A DNA stretch of 64,000 nucleotides from UBA60 sp964587885 (GTDB taxonomy: Archaea; Thermoplasmatota; Poseidoniia; Poseidoniales; Poseidoniaceae): positions 17,067-81,066 of the forward strand of contig CAZPME010000006.1 of the NCBI GenBank assembly GCA_964587885.1, in the 5' to 3' direction. The first letter of the stretch is position 1; each line of letters starts with the position of its first letter. The position numbers were made by a program, and so were the translations under genes. Shown piece by piece: positions 17,859 through 26,900 of the stretch. The notes beneath the pieces are model-generated. The model was given only the letters and a program-made list of their open reading frames with translations. It searched no databases and was not told where the DNA came from.

Positions 17859-18887
17859 ATGGCTGACCTACGTAGCGATACCGTCACCAAACCATGCAGC
17901 GCAATGCGGGCTGCCATTGCCGCGGCAGAAGTCGGTGATGATGTTCTTGGTGATGACCCAACTATCCTTGCACTTGAGGATAAGATTGCTACAATGCTGG
18001 GTAAAGAGGCGGCTTTATTCGTTTCTTCGGGTACGATGTCAAATGCTGTCGCAATTCGAACACAAACCCAGCCTGGAGATGAGATTATTACTGAATCAAC
18101 ATCACATATTTACATCTATGAGGGTGGTGGTTTCGCTGCTCTTTCAGGTTGTTCTGTTGCGCTGGTGCAAGGCCATTCCGGTTTGATGAAGCCAAGCGAT
18201 GTTGAAGATGCGATTCGTAAATCCGATGGTAGTCTTGGACACTTTCCCAATGGTTCACTCGTATGTGTAGAGAATACTAGTAATCGCGGTGGTGGAACTT
18301 GTTATTCTCTTGAAGACCTTGATGAAATCTGTCGCATTGCCCATTCCAAGAATTGTAAAACACATCTTGATGGTGCACGATTATTCAATGCGGTGGTGGC
18401 AACCGGTGTCGATGCGGCGCGAATAGCGCAGGATTTTGATACCGTCTCAATTTGTCTTTCCAAGGGCCTTGGGGCACCAGTTGGTTCATTATTGGTTGGC
18501 TCAGCAGCAGATATTGAACGCGCCCATCGGTGGCGAAAATTGTTCGGTGGGGGAATGCGTCAAGCCGGTATTTTAGCGGCGGCTGGATTGTATGCGTTGG
18601 AGAATAATATCGAGCGTTTAGCGTTCGATCATGAGCGAGCCTTACGTTTTGCGACTGCGATAAATGGCCTTGCGAATTTTTCGGTCAATCTCAGCGATGT
18701 ACAGACCAATATGTGTTACGTTGATACTGTAGCCCCCGCTATTGATGTGGTGGCGGCATTAGCCGACCGAGGCGTATATCTCTTTGACACTAGTCCACAT
18801 ACTGTGCGTGTAGTCACTCATCTCGATGTCGATGATGCTGACATTGATCGTGCGATTACCGCGTTTAAAGAATTAGACAATTTGTGA
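17859..18887 (+). CDS. ltaE: Low-specificity L-threonine aldolase
   Basis: A 342-residue PLP enzyme that cleaves L-threonine (and allo-threonine) to glycine and acetaldehyde, supplying glycine or degrading threonine. The N-terminus DLRSDTVTKPCSAMRAAI is diagnostic. The motif AEVGDDVLGDDPT is followed by FVSSGTMSNAVAI, which positions the cofactor, and the PLP lysine is in SICLSKGLGAPVGS (about residue 205). THLDGARLFNA supplies the aspartate that pairs with the pyridine nitrogen. Length is normal for the family. Start ATG 17859 matches the conserved N-terminus exactly. It stands alone, with a T-run before it and a strong hairpin after it. Confidence 0.95.
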   Translation: MADLRSDTVTKPCSAMRAAIAAAEVGDDVLGDDPTILALEDKIATMLGKEAALFVSSGTMSNAVAIRTQTQPGDEIITESTSHIYIYEGGGFAALSGCSVALVQGHSGLMKPSDVEDAIRKSDGSLGHFPNGSLVCVENTSNRGGGTCYSLEDLDEICRIAHSKNCKTHLDGARLFNAVVATGVDAARIAQDFDTVSICLSKGLGAPVGSLLVGSAADIERAHRWRKLFGGGMRQAGILAAAGLYALENNIERLAFDHERALRFATAINGLANFSVNLSDVQTNMCYVDTVAPAIDVVAALADRGVYLFDTSPHTVRVVTHLDVDDADIDRAITAFKELDNL

Positions 18888-18941
18888 TTATTTGAAATGA
18901 TAATGTCGAATAAGTCGGGCAATCATCAATATTTTTCTTTC

Positions 18942-18967
18942 CGACGAGCCACTTTAGTGGCTCGTCG
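18942..18967 (+). terminator. Perfect 11-base-pair hairpin after ltaE
   Basis: CGACGAGCCAC (18942-18952) and GTGGCTCGTCG (18957-18967) pair perfectly around a TTTA loop. It lies 55 bases after the threonine aldolase stop and 85 bases before the next gene. It is G+C-rich inside an AT-rich stretch and is followed by AGAAAATTCG rather than a T-run, so it is not a textbook terminator. It could protect the 3' end of the message or bind a protein as a dyad. Confidence 0.45.
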
Positions 18968-19052
18968 AGAAAATTCGTTATTCAAATAGGGTCATTTTTC
19001 TTTATGTACGCAGGGGGGGGAGGAAAAACCACCCTCCGAAGGTTGTGTCGAA

Positions 19053-21590
19053 GTGGTAAATTGCGCATTGTGTGGAGAGAGAAATACTGGTGAAAATTGG
19101 TGCCCAAGGTGCAAAGTAGTAACTGAAGGGATTCTCGGTGACATCGTTTGGAAGATGCCTTCAAGTTGGGCTAATACAAGAATATGTAATCTACTCCAAC
19201 CATTATACAATCGGAATAAACACGAGCGAATTCAGCGAATAATTGAAGAATTTTCATCAACCAAAGATATCAGTTGGGCTCTTTTAGGTGATGATGAATT
19301 ATCGTCAGCACAACAACGTGTGCTGTTAACCGCGTGGAAACAATACTTCAACCACGCACAATTATCTGCTGGTAAAAAGCACCCGCGCCCAATCAGCAAG
19401 GTTGAATCGCGCGCTCTTTTACGCGGGGTTGCCCTTCACGACGGCACTATCCTCTCCATTATTGGTAATCGTATTCTCTTGGATGGGGTAGAATTGCCAG
19501 GAAATTTTCCTGTTGAAGCTTTGGCTAAGGCAATGACTCGCCGTGCAAAGCACGGTTTGCCACCAACAAAATTCAATTGGCCCCTCCTAATCCCAACCAT
19601 GTCGGTATTGGTCGCAGATGGAAATATGAAACTTAGAGACCGCAGTATCGCCGCATTTGCCCGACTTATCTATGCACCAGAGAATAATTTGCATGTTACG
19701 GTAATGAACACTCAAAGCGTCTATCAAATGGCGATGAATCACAATGCTCTAGTTGGGGCTATGGGTTGGCTTAATTGGCGTCAACCACAGATGTCGAAAG
19801 ATATGATTAGGCCGATAAGTCTGCCTCACTCTAGATATTATTCAACTCAGATAGATGGCTTCCATATTCATGGTAAGGACTGGCCTCAAGGTAGTGAACC
19901 TTGGGTAGAGCGCTGGCGGATTATTGACGAGGAGGGAGTAAAACTAATTCCCGAACGCCGATCTGCATTTTTCATGCGCAACGGCGCATTATTATTGCGA
20001 GTATTGAGTGAATCCGGCCGGTGGATTCGCACAAAACTACCGCATGACCCGCGTTTGTGGGCCTTGCTTGCATCTTGGGCTCTTTCCCCCCCACAAAGTC
20101 GCACTTACAATATGTTCATGTCATTGCGGTGGAATTGGAAAAACCCCCGTCCAGAAATGAATTTGCCTGAGCCGGAGGTGAAAGCTCTAACTTTACTGCG
20201 TAGTATCTGTGTAAATAATCGTGACAAAGTATTGATCCATGACCGCAAAATCATGGTACACGGTCGTAGTGGTTGCGCTTATGGAATTGATGCCAAGGAA
20301 GGTGTACATCGGGCACCTTTTACCATTAGGGCATGGCCTAATCCAACCAGTCAGAGCAATGGTGAAGAAGGTCAGAGCCTTTGCATTCATACTGGCACAG
20401 AGAGGAGAAAATTACCTCTCGGAGACGTCATCGCTTCAGTAGTTTTGACTTTGCTCGATGATACTGCTAGTGCGAATCGTATCAATTCATTACAGCAATT
20501 TATCGCAGGAGCGAATGATCCAACACTAGCACGACGTCATCGTCATCGGCGTGGCCACCCCCTGGACAATAACCCTGAATGGCGTCACTATTATCGCCAA
20601 CAGCGACAGAATATAGGTAGAATACGTGAGTATTGGCGGGAAAATGCCGATGCTTGGCCAGATGCTCAGATCCGTGATGCCGATGGCCAAATACGTAATA
20701 TTGAAGTGCGATTCAATGCCAATGCCAACGCCAATGTTGCTGCCAATGCAGGAATCCCGATAGGAGGGGGGAATGAGGTATTTCTTCGTCATCCGAATCA
20801 AAATGTAAATGATGACAATGATGACAATGATGACAATAACGAAGATGACAATGCCCGAGGCGGAATCGGTTTAGCGGCATTGCGCAATTATTTCCACAAT
20901 CGAGAAATCGTTGAAGTTGACGGCGAAGAAGACCATGTCGAACCTCAGCGAGAAGTGGGCGAAATTAGCCAGTTCGGCGCAATCGGCCCCTTTGGAGTTG
21001 GACAAAATGAGGCGGTGCATGGAGAAGATGCAGAAAGAATGGATGACTTGGTACTCAATGAAGCGGCTTTCCGTGAACTTGAAAATAATGGCCATTTACA
21101 AGCAGGGCCAGCTGGAGTTAGAACTCCGCGTTGGACGACCTTATTTCCCTTATTGAGCAGGATATTTCAGGCGATGCCACAGGGTGAAGTTGTGCGTATC
21201 CCACGTGTTAACGGGGGATTGTTGCAATTTGAGTCATGCGGTTTTCAAATGAATATTCGTTCAGACCAAGAAATTGAATTCGTTAACAGGCTCGCAGAAT
21301 TGATGGGCTGGGGAATAAGCAGAGTAGAGCAAGACAATGATCAGCCCGACGAGGCTCAAAATGCCACTATAGTATGGGTGCGTGAACAAGCCCCCAATCA
21401 AGATGCATTGGCGCAAATAACCCGCATTCTTAGACCGCTCCAGCAAGAGTTGGGACAACGCGCAGAAGCGCCGTGGTGGTGGTCGTTTCGTAGAATCAGT
21501 GTAAGACTTCCCGAGCAACTTAATCTCACTTGGGATATGGAATTATCATACGCCGACATTGGTGATGATCACGCCGATCTAATCGCTTGA
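19053..21590 (+). CDS. Large orphan protein with N-terminal zinc ribbon and Asn/Asp-rich linker
   Basis: An 845-residue protein I do not recognise. It opens with a zinc-ribbon-like site, cysteines 4, 7, 17 and 20 (C-x2-C-x9-C-x2-C). Residues about 60-480 look globular, with many Trp and Arg (SLRWNWKNPRPEMNLPEPEV). Residues about 490-560 are very basic (RRHRHRRGHP, YYRQQRQNIGRIREYW). Low-complexity segments follow: NANANANVAANA and a run of Asn-Asp-Asp repeats encoded by near-identical GATGACAAT units (about 20807-20850). The last 200 residues are acidic, then globular (APWWWSFRRISVRLPEQ). No signal peptide or membrane helix is seen, so it is probably cytoplasmic and may bind nucleic acid. Start GTG 19053 places the zinc site at the N-terminus. 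Its last 12 bases overlap the end of the convergent thioredoxin-like gene. Confidence 0.6.
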   Translation: MVNCALCGERNTGENWCPRCKVVTEGILGDIVWKMPSSWANTRICNLLQPLYNRNKHERIQRIIEEFSSTKDISWALLGDDELSSAQQRVLLTAWKQYFNHAQLSAGKKHPRPISKVESRALLRGVALHDGTILSIIGNRILLDGVELPGNFPVEALAKAMTRRAKHGLPPTKFNWPLLIPTMSVLVADGNMKLRDRSIAAFARLIYAPENNLHVTVMNTQSVYQMAMNHNALVGAMGWLNWRQPQMSKDMIRPISLPHSRYYSTQIDGFHIHGKDWPQGSEPWVERWRIIDEEGVKLIPERRSAFFMRNGALLLRVLSESGRWIRTKLPHDPRLWALLASWALSPPQSRTYNMFMSLRWNWKNPRPEMNLPEPEVKALTLLRSICVNNRDKVLIHDRKIMVHGRSGCAYGIDAKEGVHRAPFTIRAWPNPTSQSNGEEGQSLCIHTGTERRKLPLGDVIASVVLTLLDDTASANRINSLQQFIAGANDPTLARRHRHRRGHPLDNNPEWRHYYRQQRQNIGRIREYWRENADAWPDAQIRDADGQIRNIEVRFNANANANVAANAGIPIGGGNEVFLRHPNQNVNDDNDDNDDNNEDDNARGGIGLAALRNYFHNREIVEVDGEEDHVEPQREVGEISQFGAIGPFGVGQNEAVHGEDAERMDDLVLNEAAFRELENNGHLQAGPAGVRTPRWTTLFPLLSRIFQAMPQGEVVRIPRVNGGLLQFESCGFQMNIRSDQEIEFVNRLAELMGWGISRVEQDNDQPDEAQNATIVWVREQAPNQDALAQITRILRPLQQELGQRAEAPWWWSFRRISVRLPEQLNLTWDMELSYADIGDDHADLIA
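20807..20850 (+). repeat. GATGACAAT nonamer repeat coding for Asn-Asp-Asp
   Basis: About five tandem copies of a nine-base unit, some imperfect, lie in frame inside the orphan zinc-ribbon gene and code for an acidic linker. Such a repeat can change length by slippage without shifting the frame. Confidence 0.6.
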
Positions 21591-22466
21591 TTGACGCCGG
21601 CGAGTTGCTGCGAGGATGAGCATAGACATCGTTGCCAATAGTCCGATTGCAGGCAGGAAACCCCCATCATCTTGCATGGGGCTTGGTTCCTCCTCAAGTA
21701 CCTCAATTTCATGAATTAGCATTAGAGTAAGGTCATCATCATCCCAGGCTTGTGGTAGAGTGATATTAGCGACTCCTTCACTGGCAAATCCGAGGTCAAT
21801 GATTTCATGAACCACATGAACATAATCCTCGACTCCGTTACTACCTTCGGCGAAGTGAGCACTATCTTCGAGAATAAATAACCACGAATGTACCGCCGAG
21901 GCTTGGGCGAATAATTCCTGCTTAGGATCGTATTGTAGTGACCATGCGAAGGCACCGTCAGCAGGGCCTTGTCCGGCAGTCCAAATGAATTGACTATCAC
22001 CATTACCCAACTCAAATCCACGCGGGTACTTAGCGGTGAAATCATCCTTTAGGCTTGCACCTTCAGCTATTGACCCGGCTTGAATTTCTTCACCGTTGAA
22101 AACAATAGTGGGGGGGATACCAGTATCGTACCGCCGTGTCCACCACGCTTCACCGCTTTCGCTACCAAATGGATCTTCGACGTCGTTATTACGATGGAAG
22201 TAGATAATTTCAGCGTTACGTTGAGCGGCGACATCATGCAATGCTTCTTCGACATAGACACAATTATCGCACCAAGTTGCAGTATAATCTTCAGCGATTT
22301 CGGGTAACTCGGCAAAAGCGAGTTCTACTGCCCCAGAGTCATTAGCAGCAATACTCGCGCCTCCGAAAACAACGCCTCTCTGGACCGTTCCCTCTTCACT
22401 AGACCCTGCCGTTATTGGAAATGTTGTGAAAGTTAGCAGGATTGCTACAATTAGTACCCGACGCAT
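21579..22466 (-). CDS. Secreted, membrane-anchored thioredoxin-fold protein
   Basis: A 295-residue protein from ATG 22466 (MRRVLIVAILLTFTTFPITAG), which gives a clean signal peptide; 17 further in-frame residues upstream are not signal-like. The thioredoxin-type active site is TATWCDNCVYVEEALHDVA (W-C-x-x-C) near residue 65, followed by IPPTIVFNGEE, which has the cis-proline expected of the fold. The C-terminus has one membrane helix (FLPAIGLLATMSMLILAAT) and a short basic tail. It probably works outside the membrane as a disulfide oxidoreductase or carrier, which suits an organism exporting many cysteine-containing proteins. The end overlaps the zinc-ribbon gene by 12 bases tail to tail. It lies downstream of the TFIIB-like gene on the same strand. 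Confidence 0.75.
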   Translation of the reverse strand: MRRVLIVAILLTFTTFPITAGSSEEGTVQRGVVFGGASIAANDSGAVELAFAELPEIAEDYTATWCDNCVYVEEALHDVAAQRNAEIIYFHRNNDVEDPFGSESGEAWWTRRYDTGIPPTIVFNGEEIQAGSIAEGASLKDDFTAKYPRGFELGNGDSQFIWTAGQGPADGAFAWSLQYDPKQELFAQASAVHSWLFILEDSAHFAEGSNGVEDYVHVVHEIIDLGFASEGVANITLPQAWDDDDLTLMLIHEIEVLEEEPSPMQDDGGFLPAIGLLATMSMLILAATRRRQSSD

Positions 22467-22506
22467 GACAATGCGTATTGCACCGTATTCTTGAAACCGC
22501 CGCCAA

Positions 22507-23541
22507 TTAGTCTGCACCGATGTGACGGTCTATTTCAGTAGCCAAATTGCTGGAACGCTGAGCAACGCCGCCGGCTGAAAGCCCAAGTCCACAGGCGGTA
22601 ATAGTGAACAAATTGCGTACATTCAAGCGACGCATAGCTCGACGAATGAGGATGGCGATGAGCATATCGGCACGGACATTGGCAAATACTGCATCTTCTC
22701 CTGGTTCGCCTAATTGGCGAATCCAACCAGAGACTTGTCGCATCAATGAGCGAATTGTATTATTGTCGAGGTCGGTAGTCTCGAGGATTTGGCGTAATAG
22801 ACAAACCTGTGCACTCAATTCGTTATCGCGATGCATTTGGGTGCGGCGGCGTTGTTGACTCATTTCGTGGGCACGTGCTTCCCCAGCATCACCGTAGGCG
22901 GCGACAATCATGCGTTTTATTCTGGCGACAAAGCGCTTGGTCATACGTTGACAGTCGGCCCTTTCAAGCGCCCAACGCTCTGAATAACAGGTCGATAATA
23001 TTCCTTCACACAAACTGAATGAAGCGGCAGCACGTAATCCTGCAACCACACAAACACGCTGACGATAGGCTGCACTTCTTCCAGTCATGAAGCGCATTTC
23101 ATTGCGTGGTAAGGGGGCGACATCATCTTCATTCGAAGCCTCGATGAGACAAGCGCGGAATATACCGATTAAGATATTCTCAATTTCTAATCCCAAACCG
23201 AGGTCGCGAATATGACGGATGCAATTATCGGCAAAGGTTGGGCGTTGGTAATTGGTACGCACATGCTCTTGAATAAGTGCATTTAGGTAATTGCGGGAAT
23301 TGGTAATATGACGAAAATCCGCGCGGTCAATGTAGGTTCCATTCATGCGATTACGGTTTGAAACACGGTTATTACCGCCGGCTTCCATCTGGGCATTTTC
23401 ACCACAAATGTCGTTGGGGTTTTCGCAATCAAGTTGCACCCCACTGGCCTGCAATCCGCATTGTGGGCATTCATTTTCTATCGGGGTGCTGGCAAAGCCA
23501 CACCCTTCGCAGTTTTCTTCAATTATATTTTCATCACTCAG
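22507..23541 (-). CDS. TFIIB-like protein with N-terminal zinc ribbon, apparent CTG start
   Basis: Read from CTG 23541, this is a 344-residue protein, the usual size of archaeal TFB. The N-terminal ribbon is CEGCG...CPQCG (C-x2-C-x12-C-x2-C). A linker of about 60 residues follows, then a helical region that may be two cyclin-like repeats: AAYRQRVCVVAGLRAAASFS followed by a helix CQRMTKRFVARIKRM resembles the AAAxYxACR...RxYRxL pattern of TFB. It would recruit RNA polymerase to TATA-bound TBP, if it is active. The only standard start in frame is TTG 23454, which would cut off the ribbon. No ATG, GTG or TTG occurs upstream before the stop near 23605. A GGAGGAG sits eight bases before the CTG. 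Assignment to TFB is moderate because similarity in the core is weak. Confidence 0.5.
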   Translation of the reverse strand: MSDENIIEENCEGCGFASTPIENECPQCGLQASGVQLDCENPNDICGENAQMEAGGNNRVSNRNRMNGTYIDRADFRHITNSRNYLNALIQEHVRTNYQRPTFADNCIRHIRDLGLGLEIENILIGIFRACLIEASNEDDVAPLPRNEMRFMTGRSAAYRQRVCVVAGLRAAASFSLCEGILSTCYSERWALERADCQRMTKRFVARIKRMIVAAYGDAGEARAHEMSQQRRRTQMHRDNELSAQVCLLRQILETTDLDNNTIRSLMRQVSGWIRQLGEPGEDAVFANVRADMLIAILIRRAMRRLNVRNLFTITACGLGLSAGGVAQRSSNLATEIDRHIGAD

Positions 23542-23556
23542 TGTAACAGCTCCTCC
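23539..23556 (-). promoter_or_regulatory. Shine-Dalgarno GGAGGAG and CTG start codon
   Basis: On the minus strand GGAGGAG (23550-23556) is followed by eight bases and then CTG (23539-23541), which opens MSDENIIEENCEGCG if read as Met. The Shine-Dalgarno match and its spacing are ideal and there is no standard start in frame nearby. A sequencing error turning ATG into CTG would look the same. Confidence 0.55.
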
Positions 23557-23941
23557 AGCGAGCGAAACCGGTATGGTGTAGGCGAGTGCGCGAATGATGA
23601 GATTTTAGTGAAAATTGTAATCATTTGCACGGTAGTCGTGAATTGGTATTGCCTTGGTCATAGATTGCCGCTCTTTGCCGGCTTTGTTAGAGTAACACTC
23701 GCCCCTTATCAATCCATCAGTGAAAAGTCAGGGCGCATAATGAGCCCTTCAACATATTATCAATCAATCAATGAAGAAAATATTAATCATTCACCCCTTC
23801 AGTATCTCAATTGTTACTCACCTACTCAGCAGATTCCAAGATTACTGGGCGGGTAATCCTATTATTGGAGATTTTTGGAATTGGTAAGTTTTACCTTCGC
23901 CGAGCAGGGCAAATAGAGAATTTGGTGGCCGAGCATACAAT
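23542..23941. other. 400-base divergent intergenic region, no gene recognised
   Basis: The stretch separates the TFIIB-like gene and the addB-like gene, which are transcribed away from each other. It is AT-rich, with many short direct motifs such as CAATCAATCAATG, but I see no convincing hairpin, tRNA or small gene. A 140-codon open frame crossing it (23434-23856) has no protein-like character and overlaps the zinc ribbon. Promoters of both flanking genes must lie here, but no TATA box stands out at the right distance. Confidence 0.5.
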
Positions 23942-26900
23942 GTGCGAATTAGACAATTGTTCAATCGCGCAACAGCCCCTCAAGTAAGGATTGAAGTACC
24001 CCTGTTGAAAAGGGAGTGTCGTGGTGACGGCGTGAGCGATGATTCAACGGCAGAAGAAGGGGGGGTGACGATTGAGCACACCCATTCGGGAGTTGGGATG
24101 CCCGATTGGTTGGTCCAGCAAATCTGCGCAGAAGCTTTGAGTCCTACAAGTCAAGATGAATCGGATAGCCCAAAAACTTCTCATCGCTTGATGGCAATCC
24201 ATGGTAGCGATGCAAGTAGGAGGCAAAGTGTTGAACAAATTGCCGCACTATCAAGGACGGGTTTGGATCCAACACAATTCCAGTCTATCGACCGTTTAAT
24301 CGATGCCCTACACGTCGACCTCCGCTTACCACGAATGATGGCCGAGGATGGTACTACCGCACTATTGGTTCACGCTTCTTGTGTTAATGCAGCGGCAGAA
24401 TTAGCCTTCCCCCTTTTGCATCCAGTAGCCGAGCGTATGTGGCCGTTGTCAATGACTCAGAGATTAACTCAACTACATTCAACTTTGGCCGAAGAAGACC
24501 CAAATTTCACTTGGGAGGGTGATCCAGGTTTGGCTGAGTATTCCCAAGTTCTAGACACCTTGGAAGAGAAAGTTGAACGTATTCATCCTGCCACTCGTTT
24601 ACGCCGAGTGGTCGACGAATTACATCTATGGGCAGATGCAAAAAAGGTACCCTTCACCCTTGCTAATTTTGATGGAATTATCGTCCTCGACCAATCACCG
24701 TCTCTTTCGTGGTTACGGCGTCAATTCTTGCTGGCGATTTCCCGTTTTACTCCACTTCATCAAATTAGCCATGCTGGAAAATTTCGGCTGGGAGAACACG
24801 GGGCATGGTTGGAGGATATCGGAGTTTGTCGCACTGCAGAATCATTGCCGAAACAATTCATCGCCGATGGCAGAGCGCCTTGGCGTTCACCGGAAGAGGT
24901 ACCTTGGTGGTTTAGTGATGAAAATGATGAGAGGTCAGCGGTTCACCGGGTAAAACTCGGTCGTAGCGAACACGATTTCACCGCCACATTAGCCTTAATC
25001 GATGCTTTTGAATCTGATGTGGCGAGGCAAAATGGTATTGATGATTCGGCCAATATAATCATCGCCGATGCCGCGTTAGCCACTCGTCGAGGTAAGTGGT
25101 CGCAAGCACTAGCGGAGCGAGCCTATGATGTGGCGGCAAATGAGGAAGCACTAGCGGCCAACCCGGCAGTACATTGGGTATTGGAATTAGCAGGGTTAGC
25201 GATAGGTGAAGAAGCATGGTCACTTAATCGATTGCGAGCATTAGCAGTCCAGAAAACTCTCACCTTCAAACATGATTTTTTCAACGGTGACCAGCACCCA
25301 ACCGATAAGAAAATCCGCGCCAAGGGTCATGTAAGGATTCTTCAAGATGTCGCTCGATCACATCATATCCTGGGGGGAAATCAAGCCCTGAATAGGTGGC
25401 TTGCTGCTTTGGATAGTTGGCGTCCTGACCCATTAATGGTGGGCTACGACAAAGTGATGTTGGCACTTGAGGAGACTCAATGGTGGGTCCGTAATTTGGC
25501 TCAATCACAACGTCCCTTACTTGATGAAGATGATATCATCGCCTTGGATGAATTTGGACAAATGAAGGGAGCCGTAAGTGGGGCATCACTACCTCTATCC
25601 ATAGCCGCAATTGATGGAAATGCTTGGTTAAGTGAACTACTCTCCAATCTTAATTGGCCATCACTAATATCGGCTGGAGATGGATGTGTCGCAGGATTGC
25701 AAAGGTTGTTGGAATTGGTTCAGCGCAGTGACGAGATGTTTTCTGCAGCTGGATATGAACGGCAAACCAGTGGTGTAGGGTGGGTCGAAGAATTGCAAGT
25801 TGTTATCTCTGATTCAGTAATTCCCACTAGACGTACTGATGCTAAGATTCGTTTGTTGACCCCTGCGGCTAGCCTAGGGTGCAATGCAGATTTAGTGATA
25901 ATTTGTGGAATGTCATCAACCGAGTGGTCGATGCGTGAGCCGAGTACTCCTTGGCTGGATGATGAAACTAAATTGGATTTGGGAATTTTACGCCCATCTA
26001 GTGCACTTTGTGATGCTCGCCATCACCTTCGTCATCTGCTAAATTGTGGTGAAGTAGTGGTTGTTCTCGACCCCAGTTCCGACCCCGATAAACAACCGAG
26101 TGCGCCATTTTCTGAATGGTTGAATAATCTCAGTATTGAAGAGCGTTCTATCATTTCCGCCCCACCGGCATTTATTGTCGAATCAGATTGGGATGCTGGG
26201 CGTCCAGAACGAGTTTGGGATTTCATTGAAGGAGACGATGCGCAACCGCATTTGGTTTCACGTCCTGCGGCAGTAAGCATCTCATCTAAGGGAGTACGCT
26301 CTGATGTCAATTCTTTACGATGGCGCAATAAGCGTCATAATGATGGCTTGGCAATTGTCGAGGGTCGACAAGCCCAATCCAAACCTCTCGCTCCAACTTC
26401 GGTAGCACATGGTTGGTCTAAGGAGATGATGAGTGACCGTTTTTCGCGTGAGCCGCAAGCCCCAAATCAAGATGAATTGTGGGTTGGGCAAAGCGCTCAT
26501 TCACGTCTAGTAACAATGCATAGACAGAAACTTGACCCCGGAAAGAAATGGCCGGAAAAGCGCAAGAAGTTGCGTGAAGCAACCACTTGGCCAGCCCTTA
26601 CTGGCCGCCCAAGTCCACGCAGTATTATTCCAGCCATAGATGCTCGACCATTATTGCCTAAATCTGTTGCAATCGATAGTTATGATACTCAACATGGCGA
26701 GGATAGTAAACTCAAACTTGAGTCGCAAGTTTGGTCCGCAAGCCGCCTCAAATCATGGCTAGATTGCCCGCGTAAAGGATGGCTTGAGCGCCATCTGCGT
26801 GCCGGCAAGGATGATGATTTACGTGAGGGGCTAGATGCTCGAACCCGCGGCACTCTGTATCACGATAGCCTAGCCCATCTCATTTGTGAGAAACTCGGTT

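Noticed and set aside
23434..23856. 140-codon open frame across the addB divergent region
   Set aside because: It overlaps the zinc ribbon of the TFIIB-like gene on the other strand, its composition is not protein-like and it has no recognisable motif.
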